Positions 33,283 through 45,369 of a stretch of DNA of 64,000 nt are shown one piece after another. Source of the DNA: Aspidiotus rigidus (Eukaryota; Arthropoda; Insecta; Hemiptera; Diaspididae); assembly GCA_035079385.1 (NCBI GenBank), contig JAVHKY010000004.1, forward strand, positions 19,003,001 through 19,067,000, read 5' to 3'. Made by a program: the position numbers and the translations under genes. Every line of letters starts with the position of its first letter. Position 1 is the stretch's first letter. The notes beneath the pieces are model-generated. The model was not told where the DNA came from and did not search any database. It saw nothing but the letters and a program-made list of their open reading frames with translations.

Positions 33283-34070
33283 ACTGCTTTTTTACAGATA
33301 CCATCAGGTGACAAGACTAGCAACCACGCCGGCCGCCTACGGCGCCCTGTTGGCCTTTAGCAGTTGAGCTGGCACCTATATCAAGGAGTTGGAAGATTTA
33401 TTGAAAGACTTTTCTCTGGTATTCAAAAACTATTATCGATTGTTGAATCCTCATCGGACATAATACTTATAAGACTAGTGATATCCGAAAATCAGATAAA
33501 AATGCATAATACTTGAGAAAAAAGAAGAGGAAAAAGAAAACCAATGCAGCAAAAATAGAATCATGCGAACACAGTGGCTCACGAGAAAAGAACCTTATTT
33601 TTTTTTGCTTTTATTTTTTGTCGGTTTAATCTTCATTGATTACGGGTTCGGTTAGGACAGGTCCTTGTTACAATATACAGCGTACAACAACCTTTTTTTT
33701 TTTTTTTTTTTTCTTTTTTTTTTATGATTTACTTTCTTTAAATTTCAAAGAGCGATTAAATCATACTCTTTTAATACAAGAAATCAAACTCGGCTCCAGT
33801 CCTTACAACAGATTGCCATGTCGGAGTACATACTATTGTTTTCACTTTTTTTTTTCTTTTTTTTTTTTTACATTTATGCATGTGTATAATTTTTCCCACC
33901 CTTTTTTTTTTTGTTTTGTTTTATATTGTTTTGTTTTTTTGTTTTTTTTTGTGTGTGTTTTTCTTTTATAATTTTTCTCTATGGTTGGATGTAATGAAAA
34001 AAAAAAAAAAAGAAAAAACAGATCAGAAAAAAAAATGATAAAAACTATTGCAAAAGAGAATGTTGTTCTA
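32816..34070. other. Non-coding, with long homopolymer tracts
   Basis: Contains an A tract of about 38 bases at 33239-33277 and several T-rich tracts (33690-33725, 33845-33960). No supportable gene; the apparent ORF in the T-rich part is low-complexity. Confidence 0.5.
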
Positions 34071-34074
34071 TTTT

Positions 34075-35610
34075 ATAGAAGAAATTTTCGCAATGTTCCG
34101 CTCTAAAGCCTCTCCAAACAGACCAAATTCAACTTGTGAAAGTACATTCAATTAAGAATTCTCTGCTGAGTAACGTGGGCGTATGATCATTTCTGTACCA
34201 TATAAATAGAACTGAAGTTATTACAATTTATATTCATTTTTCGTCGTCGGATCAGAATTGAAAAATTACCCTGTAGCACCTTCCCCAATGGACGAAATTT
34301 GATGTGTAAAGGTGCACCTGATTGAGAATTCTTTACTGAATAATCTGCGCGTTTGGTCATTTCCATATATTAAAACTAACTGAAGATATAATAATTTTTT
34401 TTTCATTTTTTTTTTGTGAGATTGAAGAAATGTTCGCTTTGTGCCCCTGTAGCTCCTTCTCTAATAGACAAAAGAATGTTTAAAAGTATACATCTGATCA
34501 ATAACACTGTCAAAAAAAAAAATGTTGCAGTAACATGATAAAGTCGAGTTGATTCTGAAAGTATTTTCAACGCTGAACACGATGCCGTGAGTTGTTTTTC
34601 TCCAGCACGTCTAGTTTTTCTGTAATATGTGTTGAAGTGTTCAAAAATGCTGTAAAATTGACAATTTCAATCAATTATTTCGCTGCGTTCTAAAGAAAAA
34701 TTATTGAAGTAATATACACTGATGGAAAATTTGAACTTTCTTCAATGAAAATAAAAAATCTCAATTTAATCGGATGAGTGCTTACAGAGAAATTACAATT
34801 TTTTGAAAAAATGTTCTGCAAGAAAACTAGCTAACATATTGATCATAAATCAGTGTGACAAAAAAGCGAGCGAAGAACAATGATATTGTTGTTTTCTTGG
34901 ATTAGAAATTTTTGATCATATTTTGCATTAAAAATACTAAAAGTGAAATAAATCTTTTTTATTTTTATTCTAATCATTTTTCTATCTTATAGACGTGCGT
35001 TGGTACTCAAATAGCAGAAATAATGATTTTTTTTTTTTTTTTTTTTTTTTCGAGCAATGCAGCTGCACTAAGATTTGCTCGGCAGATAGTTCTGCGTTTA
35101 CATAAACTTAGTATTTAATAAAGTAGAAAGGAAGGAAAGTTGAAAACAAGATACATGTAAAAGAACTTTGAATGTTAGTGGAATAATTAGAAACGAGAAT
35201 TAAAAATTTGAATAATTGATTTTCGAAAACTTGAATAAAACCCACCCTACTATTTGCATTGACTCCATTTTTTCTGGAGCACGTCACTGCGTTGAAGGAA
35301 GGTTCTAATTTTGAATTCGAACTTTTATTTTCCCTATTAAAGTTTGTCAATTTTGGTATTTTTCACAACTTCAACTCAGAATTGCAGAAAACTGAGACGT
35401 GCTAGCAAAAAATGGGCAACGGAATCGTTTTCAACGCGAAAATCTACTTTAGAATCGACTTTTGTTTTCAATGTTCCCAAAACACAGTTGGACAGTGTAA
35501 TTCATTACTGAGTAACCTGCGCGTTGGATTATCTCTGTTTCTTAATTAGAAATAAAGATATCGAATTTTTTTTCATGTTTTCTAGTGGTCTGAGAGAGGT
35601 CGTCTCACGA
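34075..35610 (+). repeat. Dispersed/tandem repeat, unit about 185 bp
   Basis: A motif resembling GAGAATTCTTTACTGAATAA followed by CTGCGCGTT and TCATTTC recurs at about 34155, 34330 and 35505. Each copy is preceded by a TGTAGC/CTCC...AATAGAC phrase and followed by an A/T-rich block. Roughly three copies. No coding potential. Confidence 0.55.
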
Positions 35611-37833
35611 TTTTATAATATAGGGTAGATGTTCCCTATTGTACAGCATTAGAAGGCAATGTGATTATTATCAGTGATCCGTTCCCTTTCTTTTCAACTT
35701 CTTTCTTTCCTTTCACAAAAATTTAATTTTTATCGATTTTTTTTTTTTTCTCCGTTCTCATAAGATATGTATTTTGGAAATACAGCGTACCCCTAACCGT
35801 GACCGGGGAAGATTGAACCAACAAAAAATATACGAAGTATAAAATATTACAAAAGAAAAAACGATTTCTCAAGGAAGGTATCACACCAAAGAGAAGTTGG
35901 TAAGGAGAAAGTAATAAAAAGAGAAGATGATCGAGAAAGAACGGGAGAAAAAAAAAGAAGTAGAAAGAAAAAGGTAAGAGATACTACTGTGTATCCAGAT
36001 CGGCACCCTCTCGAGGTAACAAAATGAAAATGTGTATAGATCCTGTAGGCTGAGGTCAAGTTTCCCGTACGTTATGTATTCAAAAGTACACACCAGAAAA
36101 CAACATTTCATCAATATAAAAGCTGGTAAAACGTTTGCTCTGAATGCGAGACGTACTGAAATTGGAGCAATTTGTATATTTTGAGGTTAGGTTTCACTAC
36201 ATCTCGACTATCAGAGTGAAATAATTGAAACGAGAATATAACAGCATTTATTTCAAAATTATAGTAAAATTGAAGAATGAAACTCCTCAAATAAAGCAGC
36301 TCTTGATGACGTAATGAAAAAAAGTTTTAGAAATATTGTATGAAAATTACGTTCCACACTAAAGAAATGACTATACCACTTGAAGAAAATCTAATATTTA
36401 ATTTTCATGTGCACTTTTGATACATAGGCTCTCAACAAAGTTTGAAGGGGGGCGGAATTTTTTGCAATTTATGTGATTTGTGAAGACATGTTGATAAGAT
36501 TCTACGTATGAATACATAATTTTCAAACTTTTCAAAATCCAGTACACCAAGGGTTCAGATTTGAACGTCGTACTCATCCCCAAAATTACAATCCAGAAAG
36601 ATTTGCCTCCTTAGATTATTTTCATCCTACTCGCATTTGTTGCGCTTTTCGCCATCATGATAAAAAGCGTCTCCCAAGTAAGTTTTTCTATCGAGAAACC
36701 AGTCGAGTAAGTACAACATCAAAAAGTAAATTGTATTTTCTAAAATACAAATTTAAAAGTATCTTTTTTCCTTCTTCAAGCCGATCAATAATCCAAATTA
36801 CAATGAATAGCGTGTTTCTTTCTTCGCGAAACATCCGAAGTTACTCGCGAAGGTAAAATGGAAGAAAAGTACACAAGATTATTTCATACTTTGAACGGAG
36901 GGTTCAACAACCGCGGGAAGAATTTAAAAGCATTAAAAATTACAATAGCGCTGACGATTGCTAAGCAATTACACAATTTTTGGAGGAGGAAAAAAGAAGA
37001 GGAAAAGGAGGAAAAATTCATACGAACGCCTCGCGTCATCATTCATTATACTCAAGACGTCATGTCGTCATTGGAGATAGGTTTTCGACAAACGAAAAAC
37101 ACACTTTCGTATTCATACTGCAACATAGATTTGGGATTTTGAGCGTATTTCGACTTTATGTGAGTTTTCTCCTTCTGCAACAAAAGTACAGGCGAATAAT
37201 CAATGAATAAATCGAAATTCAGAATGAACGGAGATTCGTAGAAAATTGCTAGCTATTAATCCTTCTCCAACATCAACATAATGTCACGTTTATCGAACTA
37301 AACAACAAAATTGTGACAACTAATAGATTTTCAAGTACTTCTTCGTTGAATGAAGACAAGAATTACAAGATTGATCGATTTTTCTAGAAAACAAAAGCTC
37401 ATAAAATAATAGAACGACTTGATTTGGACTTCAAGGGACAACACGAAGTAAAATACATCAACTTTCACGCTGCAACATTCACACGAGCCTGTGATTTACC
37501 GATTAGGGTTGAAAAATCGAAGTCCTCATGTTTCCTCTTACTGCCTGACTAAATATTCCTTTTCTTTCGTTTCGCTAAAATTTGATATTTGGTTCAGCCC
37601 ATCTGACTTCCATTGGTTAGACCCAATTTTCTTCAAGATCTACTGTAAAGATAAAATGCTCTACTCCTACTAGTATCCTAATGAGTTTTCCAGCTTCATC
37701 CTACTCAAGAGCATCGATCCTTAAAATTTCTATTCAATCACTTCAATCCGAGGCCATTATTAACAATCATAATTCCTTAACAGGTTCCAGATTTGAAGTA
37801 CGCCATTCTAGAAAGCTAGGTTGCAAAACTTAC
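35611..37833. other. Intergenic, possibly including the end of the CARNMT1-like gene
   Basis: No confident gene. The expected last exon of the neighbouring methyltransferase should lie here on the minus strand but was not found. ORFs on the plus strand (36858-37142, 37491-37673) show no splice or homology support. Confidence 0.4.
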
Positions 37834-40338
37834 TTCATAAACAAAGCCGAATCCTTTAATAATATCTCGAATCATCTCGTAGCTAGGCTCAATTGAATTC
37901 TGATCTATCATATTGCTAAAATGGTACAACAGTGGTCCTAAATTAATCCAAATACCACCTGCAAAAACGTTTAAAAAAGGATAAATTGAAGCAAAAATAT
38001 GAAAATTACGAAATGATTTGTTGCGATAAAAACGCGATTTTTTTTTATGCCAAATAATGAATTTCGGACAATCGAAATACCAGTGTCTCGTATTTCATCA
38101 ATTCATTGTAGCTTCATGAATGATTTAACAATAATAAAAATATAAAAAATGCTTAAAAGCTTTGGTGACATGATAAGTTTTACAGACATTTTACAAATTC
38201 AAAAGATAAAATAAGAAAAAATAATAAGGGTTTTTTGTTATCGTCATTTCACTTCTGTTCAGTGACATCAACCACGCAACAACTTTACGACAGCTAAAAC
38301 GCCAAAATAAACCATTTGGCACTGATCACAGTTACAAATTAAACATAGAAAGAAGACGATGTTTTCATCAGTTGTTTTCGGAGAAATTCTCATTCATGAT
38401 TACAATTTCTTAGAGAAACGAGCCATTCATTAAATTAAAAACTTCCTCCACAAAATATGGATCTGTAAACACAACTTAATTTGTTTACAAGAACGGAAAT
38501 CTCATCTTTCGACGAATTGTAATTTTTGAACGATCGAATACAGAAATTCTGAGAAAAGTTCCAAATCGTACTCGATAAGCACGAAACTAACAGATTCCCT
38601 TCTTCTAAAAACCGTTGCTCACCTGGTCTCAGTATCTTGTAAATTGCTTCGATAAATGCTAAAATGTTATTGGCACAGTCGATAAAGAAGCAAGTCGAAA
38701 CGCAGTCCCAATCATTCTCTTTTGTATAAACCTAAAAAATAAATCAATCAATCTGAGACGTTGAGTGACAAGTAAACTTTTCTAAGTTCTCCGTTCTACG
38801 GATAGACGTGAGTTTTCTATACGTTAGTAACTCTTTTTCAAACTTGGCATCTATAAAATCATGTAGTCATGCGTCATAGACGACTAATCATCTATTTCTT
38901 TCTCTTCATTCTAATTTCTCACCTCTAAAAAATCGCCAGCTACCATCGAAAATGGCGAGTCATTCGGAATGCATTCGGATAAATTGACATCCGGGAAATA
39001 TATACTCGCTAGCTGATCCTTAGAGTCAAGGTTATTATCTACCTGATGAATCCAAGGGTACAACAGATGTAAATTAATACCATGACATCTGCAACAATGG
39101 AATGTGTTGTTTACTGTCTACAATGTATTTTCTCACGCAAATGTGTGTACTAAGTGCGATTCACCTGTTTAAAACGAAATTTGATGCGATCAACATGAAA
39201 AGTGAAAACTCGTTTCCTTGACAAGAATAACCGTGTCGGGCAATTTCGAAAACCAAACGCCCTAACCCTGCTCCAGGTACTAAAACACGTATTGATTGCG
39301 AATCGCTGCCAAACAGAAGAGATCGATGACCTTAAAGACTGAATAAATGAAACATTTACATGGGATAAAATCCTGGGCTACACCCTTCTTATAATGAATT
39401 TCTGTGGATGATTAACTAAAAAAGCTTTCTCATCCATAAAATTTTATTCCAGGTACGATCATAAAGTCACAAAATCTAGGCTTTTGTTGATACTTACTAT
39501 AAGTTTTTTGGAAATTGACTTATGATTTCATCGACGATCGGTTGATAACAAACTTTGCGTTCTTCGCTACCTTCTTGACTCCAATCTCTGACAAACTGTT
39601 TAAGGGTAGATTGCACCTTCTCTTGATCCGTTTCTACAGGTGTAATACGTGAAATTCTTATCTACGGGAAAAGATGGGAGAAATTTGCGTTATTCGATAT
39701 ACTACAAAGAAATTATTCAATTTTTCTTAATGTACTGACTGTTCTTGGATTTGTATCCTCGGGGTCGATATTCTCGAACAAGCATCCTGCGTCCTTTATG
39801 ATGAGTTTTATCACATTATAATTTTGTTCTATGCAACAATGAACATTTTCTAGATGTTTACGATAGGGCTGGAGTAAAGCCTGATGAGCCGGTGGTAAAG
39901 TGTCGAGGTATGTTTCAGTTCTAGAGATTCGATTCAGAGAGTGCTTTCTGAAAATAGACAAGAATAATTTTAAACTAGGACACGAAATTGAGGAGGAAGG
40001 ATAGAAATAGTTTGCTCAAATTGTACATCAACGTGAAAGATTCGAGGAAGAACCAGAAGCAAAGATAATCGGGAAGAACGATATGAATGAGTCAACGTAA
40101 CGAGATATGAACTGGCAATAATAGAGACTTTTAATGTGTAATCTGAGCCTCGTTATCGTAGTGAAACAGCTCACTACACGTGTTGATGAGGCACGAAACA
40201 TATTGTTCGAATTCTTATTTTACGAGTTTTGAAAAGATCGTACACGAAAAATTACATCTTGACTTACTTGTAGCAGTTGAAGGCTGAAACAATGCGATGA
40301 AAGTTCAACTTCTCTTCTTCATCTTCAATACTACCCAT
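37834..40338 (-). CDS. CARNMT1: Carnosine N-methyltransferase-like (N2227 family)
   Basis: Seven exons join in phase: 40338-40268, 39947-39740, 39661-39498, 39305-39165, 39088-38923, 38731-38623 and 37958-37834. The protein starts [20 protein letters not shown] and shows the family blocks in order: [12 protein letters not shown] with the CYQPI motif, the S-adenosylmethionine site [13 protein letters not shown], the NFVLNR and LYPWIHQ blocks, [23 protein letters not shown] and [14 protein letters not shown]. The human enzyme methylates carnosine to anserine using S-adenosylmethionine; in insects the substrate is less certain. The last exon of family members (about 40 residues) could not be located, so the model is incomplete at the C-terminus. 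Confidence 0.9.
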
Positions 40339-41916
40339 TATTTCAGATAGAAGAAGAATGAAGAAGTAAGCAACTTTATGGTAGGATGAGACTATCACAC
40401 TATCGCATAAAATTACTCCTCAACGAAATCTCAGCATCCTCTCCGCCTTTCTTCAGTCAGATTAATCTGACTTGTTATTAAAAGGAAGAACAGAGAGGTA
40501 CAGACATTCGCGAAAGAACTTCGGTTCATTTGTCTTCTTTTCATTTGCTTTGTATCTTTATGTTTAGATGACTATGACTGTGTGTGAACCCATCGACGTG
40601 CTTATCGACTTCATCAACAACCGTACGATTAGCGAACAACCAACGGCTATGGGCAATATGCGTTAGAAAAGTCTCCGATTGGTGTAAATAATATAAAATA
40701 AGTTTTGCCAACATGCCAATTGAACCAATCAGAGACGAGTTCAGGTAAACAATGGTTTGAAAATATTATTGTTCCGTGTTCACAAAGATATCGATCATAT
40801 GATTGGTATGAGTAATAATGAAAGTTTTCAAAAAAATTTATAGAATTGAGAATCTCGCATCTACGTTCCACTTGCCAGTACAGCTTCGTTTCGATTCTCT
40901 CTTAGAGACTATAATAGCTGTAATTATTCTCTTGAAAGTTTCTTTTAGAGGTTTAAGAAATCCTCACATACCTTAAGGCTACCTTGATTGATTGGCTCAC
41001 TCACAGTTGTACTCTTGAGGGCTCCTTAAAAAGGACTTAGAGAACGCAAAAGCGAATATATGACTGTGAGATGTGTTACATCTACCTTTCTTATTTTTAA
41101 TTGCGAAATAACGAATATTCATGAATAAGATTATTTCAAGTCGAACAAAAATTACCTATCAAAATTACTGTAGGACATCCAATGAATAACAAAATTACCA
41201 ATCATTGTAATCAGAAAACAACTAAGTCAAAACAACCGATGTTAAAACATTGAAAAATTGTAATGCTATAGGTACGAACATTTTGATCGGTCCAGAAAGG
41301 CCGTATCAAAATTACACCGCTTTGCAAAACGGGCTGTGGGGTTATGATTGCACCTATCGGACTAACTACTTTTATTAGCTCTTTATTTCATGAGATTTTT
41401 GAGGGGAAAAGAAAAGAGTAAGCAAATAATGCCTAAATTTTTACCATTCTAGTAATAATAGGCTAATAAAAGAAAGAAAAAAGTATGTAGCATAATTTTT
41501 ATTGCCGCCGTTAACCTTATAAATTTATGGAAGTCTGGCTAAAATCTTCTTGTACATAGTTTAATTTTTTTTAGAATCGAACGGCAAATGATTCAATACA
41601 AATCTTCTTTTAAACAATAGAGAGAAAATAAGTATTATTCTGGAGACGGACAATAATTATGCTTATAGGTATATGGACTAGCAGAATGAATGATTGTGAA
41701 TTCAACTGTGACAGTTGTACGTGATCTAGAAAGGAGCTACACATAAGAAAAACTTCAAATTTTAGAAACTGTAAAAAATTTTCTTACTTGTTCCAGGGTA
41801 TGGTACCTATAATTATTAAAATTTTTTTCAGAAAGCCTGAAAAAGTATTTTCTCGCAATTTTTAATTCGAATGAACGAATTTTACATAAGGAACCGACGT
41901 CAATACAAATATGCTA
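40339..41916. other. Intergenic
   Basis: Upstream region of the CARNMT1-like gene; no gene or repeat recognised apart from the foldback element that follows. Confidence 0.4.
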
Positions 41917-42039
41917 TACTCTGTTCACATTAAGGAAGGATAGAAATATGACCTTGAGAACGGAACGGTAGATTAAAATTACCCGGAGCGTTCCGTTCTC
42001 GAGGCTATATTTCTATCCTTCCTTAATGTGAACAGAGTA
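41917..42039. mobile_element. TA-flanked foldback element, copy 3
   Basis: 123 bp, near-perfect palindrome with ends TACTCTGTTCACATTAAGG / CCTTAATGTGAACAGAGTA, flanked by TA on both sides. This is the intact form of copy 1. Confidence 0.88.
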
Positions 42040-43369
42040 TAGTACCTGATATCATTATATCAATGATACCTAACTTTTTACTCCACGATCGAATAATTCG
42101 CGCAGAACTTAGCGAGAGTGACTTTAGGTTAGCTATATGACTTTTTTTTTTTTTTTTGATAGAAGAAAGAATTTAGAATATTTGCCGTGAAAAACCGCGC
42201 AGTTCAAATACTTGATTCATGAGACAAATTCAGATACGTGGACTCTTAGGTAGCAGTAATGATGAAAATATTCTAAACTAGTAAGTATAATAATTCACCA
42301 AACATTTACAATAATTTGGAATTATATAGTAGGCTATCAAGATAAGAAGTGCAAAAGTTTTTCAATCTCACCGGTACAGGTTATCATATATTGATTTTAT
42401 TCCATTTTCCAGAGTAATTAACGTATCTCTTATATTCACTTCACCTGAAAATCGCCTCATAACATGAGAAAGAAAAATTGTTTTCCTGTAAAAGGATGTA
42501 CCTAGGCTAAGGATAAAAAAAACAGGTCAGCCAGATTATCGCGAAGGTTTCTCAAGTTAAATGTATGACTAAAATGTGACCTTTTGGTGCGTTGTTCTCG
42601 TTCTCTTCTAAACAATAATTGACCTACATATTTAGAAGAGGGTGTTCGAAGATATTTCGTTCATTTCGAAAACTTGTACATAGAAAGCGGTATCTTAAAC
42701 ATCGTTTCAGCTTGACTGTAAACATGAGAAATCGTTGAGATAAATCCGACTTTTTTATTTAGATGGGACAGTATGAGTGTAATGCTAGCAACAAGTAGTA
42801 TTATACGAACTAAGCTGAATACAATTAAACTTGCTTTTGAATACACATTTTTTTCCGGTTGACTCGTCTAATTCATGACCAGTGCTCATTTTCAATCACA
42901 ATAAGTAAACAAATGTAAATTCGAGAAAAATACTTTTCACTTCGCACAAAATCGAAACGTGGAAGATACATCAAAGCTGATAAGATGAAGATGCTCACGA
43001 TCAAGACGGTGAGAGAGCCGAGACGATTATCGGCATAAAAATAAATTTTAATCGTCGATAAAAGACTTTCGCGATAAGATCAGTTTTAGCGTTGTAACCC
43101 GACGAACCAATCCGCAGTTCATATGCTTGAACCGTCACGCAATACCGATTCTGATAGTTTATAATTATTAAGCGATAGTTTGATTGACAAGAGGAAGAAT
43201 TTATTACTGTAATAAGAATATAAATTCGTTTTATTCACTAAATTAATAAGATCAAGATCAAAAGCATAAATTGAATGACTAGTTTCTTATAAAAAAATAA
43301 AAACAATAAAACAAAAAGTATTGAAACAAATATTTTGATTGTCGTATCCTCGGGTAATTTTGATATAAT
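42040..43369. other. Intergenic, 3' of the TMEM237-like gene
   Basis: AT-rich with a T tract at 42143. A 61-residue minus-strand ORF at 42661-42846 has a hydrophobic centre (SLVRIILLVASITLILSHL) but no exon borders or homology, so it is not called. Confidence 0.4.
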
Positions 43370-44715
43370 TCAAAACTGGTGATTAGAATTACAACTCCGT
43401 TCTTTAACATTTTCTTTTAAAGAACATAAATGGTGCTCCAACAAATCGTATGGTCGAATGATGCAAACAAAAAACCAACCAATGATGCCAAAAATACAAC
43501 GCCACAAATTTAAAGTCCTCCATAACCACAAGTCTTCTGCTGACTGGAATACAAACGTTTCTTTTATTTAATGGCATTCTCTCTCTTTTCCATTTATTCA
43601 AACTACTTACTGAGATTTTATCTTTGGTTTCAGGGTACTGCGCAATAATTTCGTCAAATTTGAAACAAAGAACCGAAAACATAAAAGTAGTCGCGTATAA
43701 AAATAGAAGAACCCAATTACTGAAGAAGATATGTTCCTCTTGTTGGATGAGTTTTTTGATTGTTATGAAATCAATTCTGAAAAAAAAAAAAGAGGATGAA
43801 AATATTTATGAATAATTCTGAAATATTAAGGTGTTTATAAGTCCCTTTATTTCGACTTTTTTTTCCTCGCACAAGGAACGTTGTCAGTATTTTTGAATGA
43901 CGAAATAGTTATAAAAAAGTTGAGAATTCTGAAAATCATTTTTCGATAACTCTCCGACATTCAGTAATTAGCATTTTGACGCGAAGATTTTTTTCACATT
44001 CAAACGGACATTAAACTCGGAAAACTTACCGATCCAAAGCGAAAACTAAACAAATAGTCGTTAATATAGAAAATGAAGCCGAAGGCACATAACCAAATTT
44101 TGAGTACAATTCGATGAAAGACAGAATTTCGTGTTTAGATCCTTTGACTAGAGTATAAGTCTGCAAGACAAAACGTTCAATTTACACAATTTTTTAACCT
44201 TGAAATCGACCGAACGGAAGGTAAATTCACTTACAAGAACGAGATGCATCAGAGATATTCCCCCTAACAGACCGTAACAAAGATTACCAATTGTGCGGCT
44301 CTTCCGTTGATAGAGAATAGCAACATCTATTGCTGTTTCTACTTCCCTCCTGTGAATGAGCAATATCATTAGAAACTATGTCATTTCTCATGATGTTATA
44401 ATCTCACACTTAGTTTCTTACAGAGGTAGATGATTCCACGAAGAGGTACCCTGATAATCGCTCGGAGTCAATGCAGAAGTCAGCTTATCTCTCGTGGTTT
44501 CCAAAAAGTACTCTCTTTGCTGGATGTACATTTTCGTTTCTCCTTTGTTATTTGCTTTCAGAATATCCAATTTAGAAACTAGAATCAAAGTTAATATTTT
44601 TAAAAGTACTTCCTAATAATAGTCCGTTAAAAGAAAGTTACTCACCATATTCCGGACGTCTTTCGGCGATTACATCCTCCTGTAGCTCGTTCAAAACTGT
44701 ACTTATTGGGTTCAT
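43370..44715 (-). CDS. TMEM237-like four-pass membrane protein
   Basis: Six exons join in phase: 44715-44646, 44578-44422, 44349-44235, 44160-44030, 43776-43611 and 43543-43370, giving 270 residues. Start MNPISTVLNELQEDVIAERR. Four hydrophobic segments are visible: GLLGGISLMHLVL, ASFSILTTICLVFALD, WVLLFLYATTFMFSVLCF and WRCIFGIIGWFFVCIIRP. The junction ALDRIDF between segments 2 and 3 and the WLWRTLNLW lead-in to segment 4 match the TMEM237 family. TMEM237 acts at the ciliary transition zone in animals; in insects this would concern sensory neurons and sperm. The N-terminus is shorter than in vertebrates. The upstream region is shared with the FASTK gene on the other strand. Confidence 0.75.
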
Positions 44716-45369
44716 TTCGCACAACGTTTAGTTTAGAGCATTTTTACGACCATTGAAGCTCCTCCACTGCTAGTCACATAATAAGTATCGTCTCATACGG
44801 ATTGGAAACCCCTGCTAATTCCTTTGTACGATAATATGAACGAATGAATATGAAAAAAAATTTAAATTTTTATAAAATCCTGCCTGTGGGTAAGGAACTT
44901 ACCTGCGGTTTGTTTACATTCAATCCTGAAAAATAATGTAAACAGAATTGATGATGATGGTTTGTTTTGATTTCAATATTGTTATCATTTTATCCAATCG
45001 AAAATTCCGAATTATATAGTCCGGTCAGGGGAAAAGTTATTACCGTTGGCCAATGTCAACCAACGAGAATGATTCTTCTCCTGACCAAGTTCCACTTCGC
45101 ATTGATCCCTTTCTTCTTGTTAAGTCTTATCACTTTTATACCCTGCAAGCTGCTCCTCTCTCTGTATCCCGGTTCGCTTGAGGTTGACTCTTGACTGACT
45201 TCTATCAGAAATTTGAATTTAGGTTTTATAAATTTCATTTTCTTTTGGGTAAATAAAATAATTTACGTTCTATTTTGAGAACACTTCGCACTGACTGGAG
45301 GTTTTCTAATATCCTATCTTCAAAAACAACGACTTATCGTGTGTTTTAACTCCATGTTGCATCAGCGAA
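44716..45369. promoter_or_regulatory. Head-to-head intergenic region (bidirectional promoter)
   Basis: 654 bp between the start codons of the TMEM237-like gene (minus) and the FASTK-family gene (plus). It must hold both promoters and 5' UTRs, and possibly untranslated exons. No TATA box or known element stands out. A short ORF at 44967-45194 lacks support. Confidence 0.5.

Noticed and set aside
33636..33971. A 111-residue plus-strand ORF with Phe runs
   Set aside because: Translation of poly-T tracts.
36858..37142. A 94-residue plus-strand ORF (MEEKYTRLFHTLNGG...)
   Set aside because: No splice borders, homology or neighbouring exons; a chance ORF is as likely.
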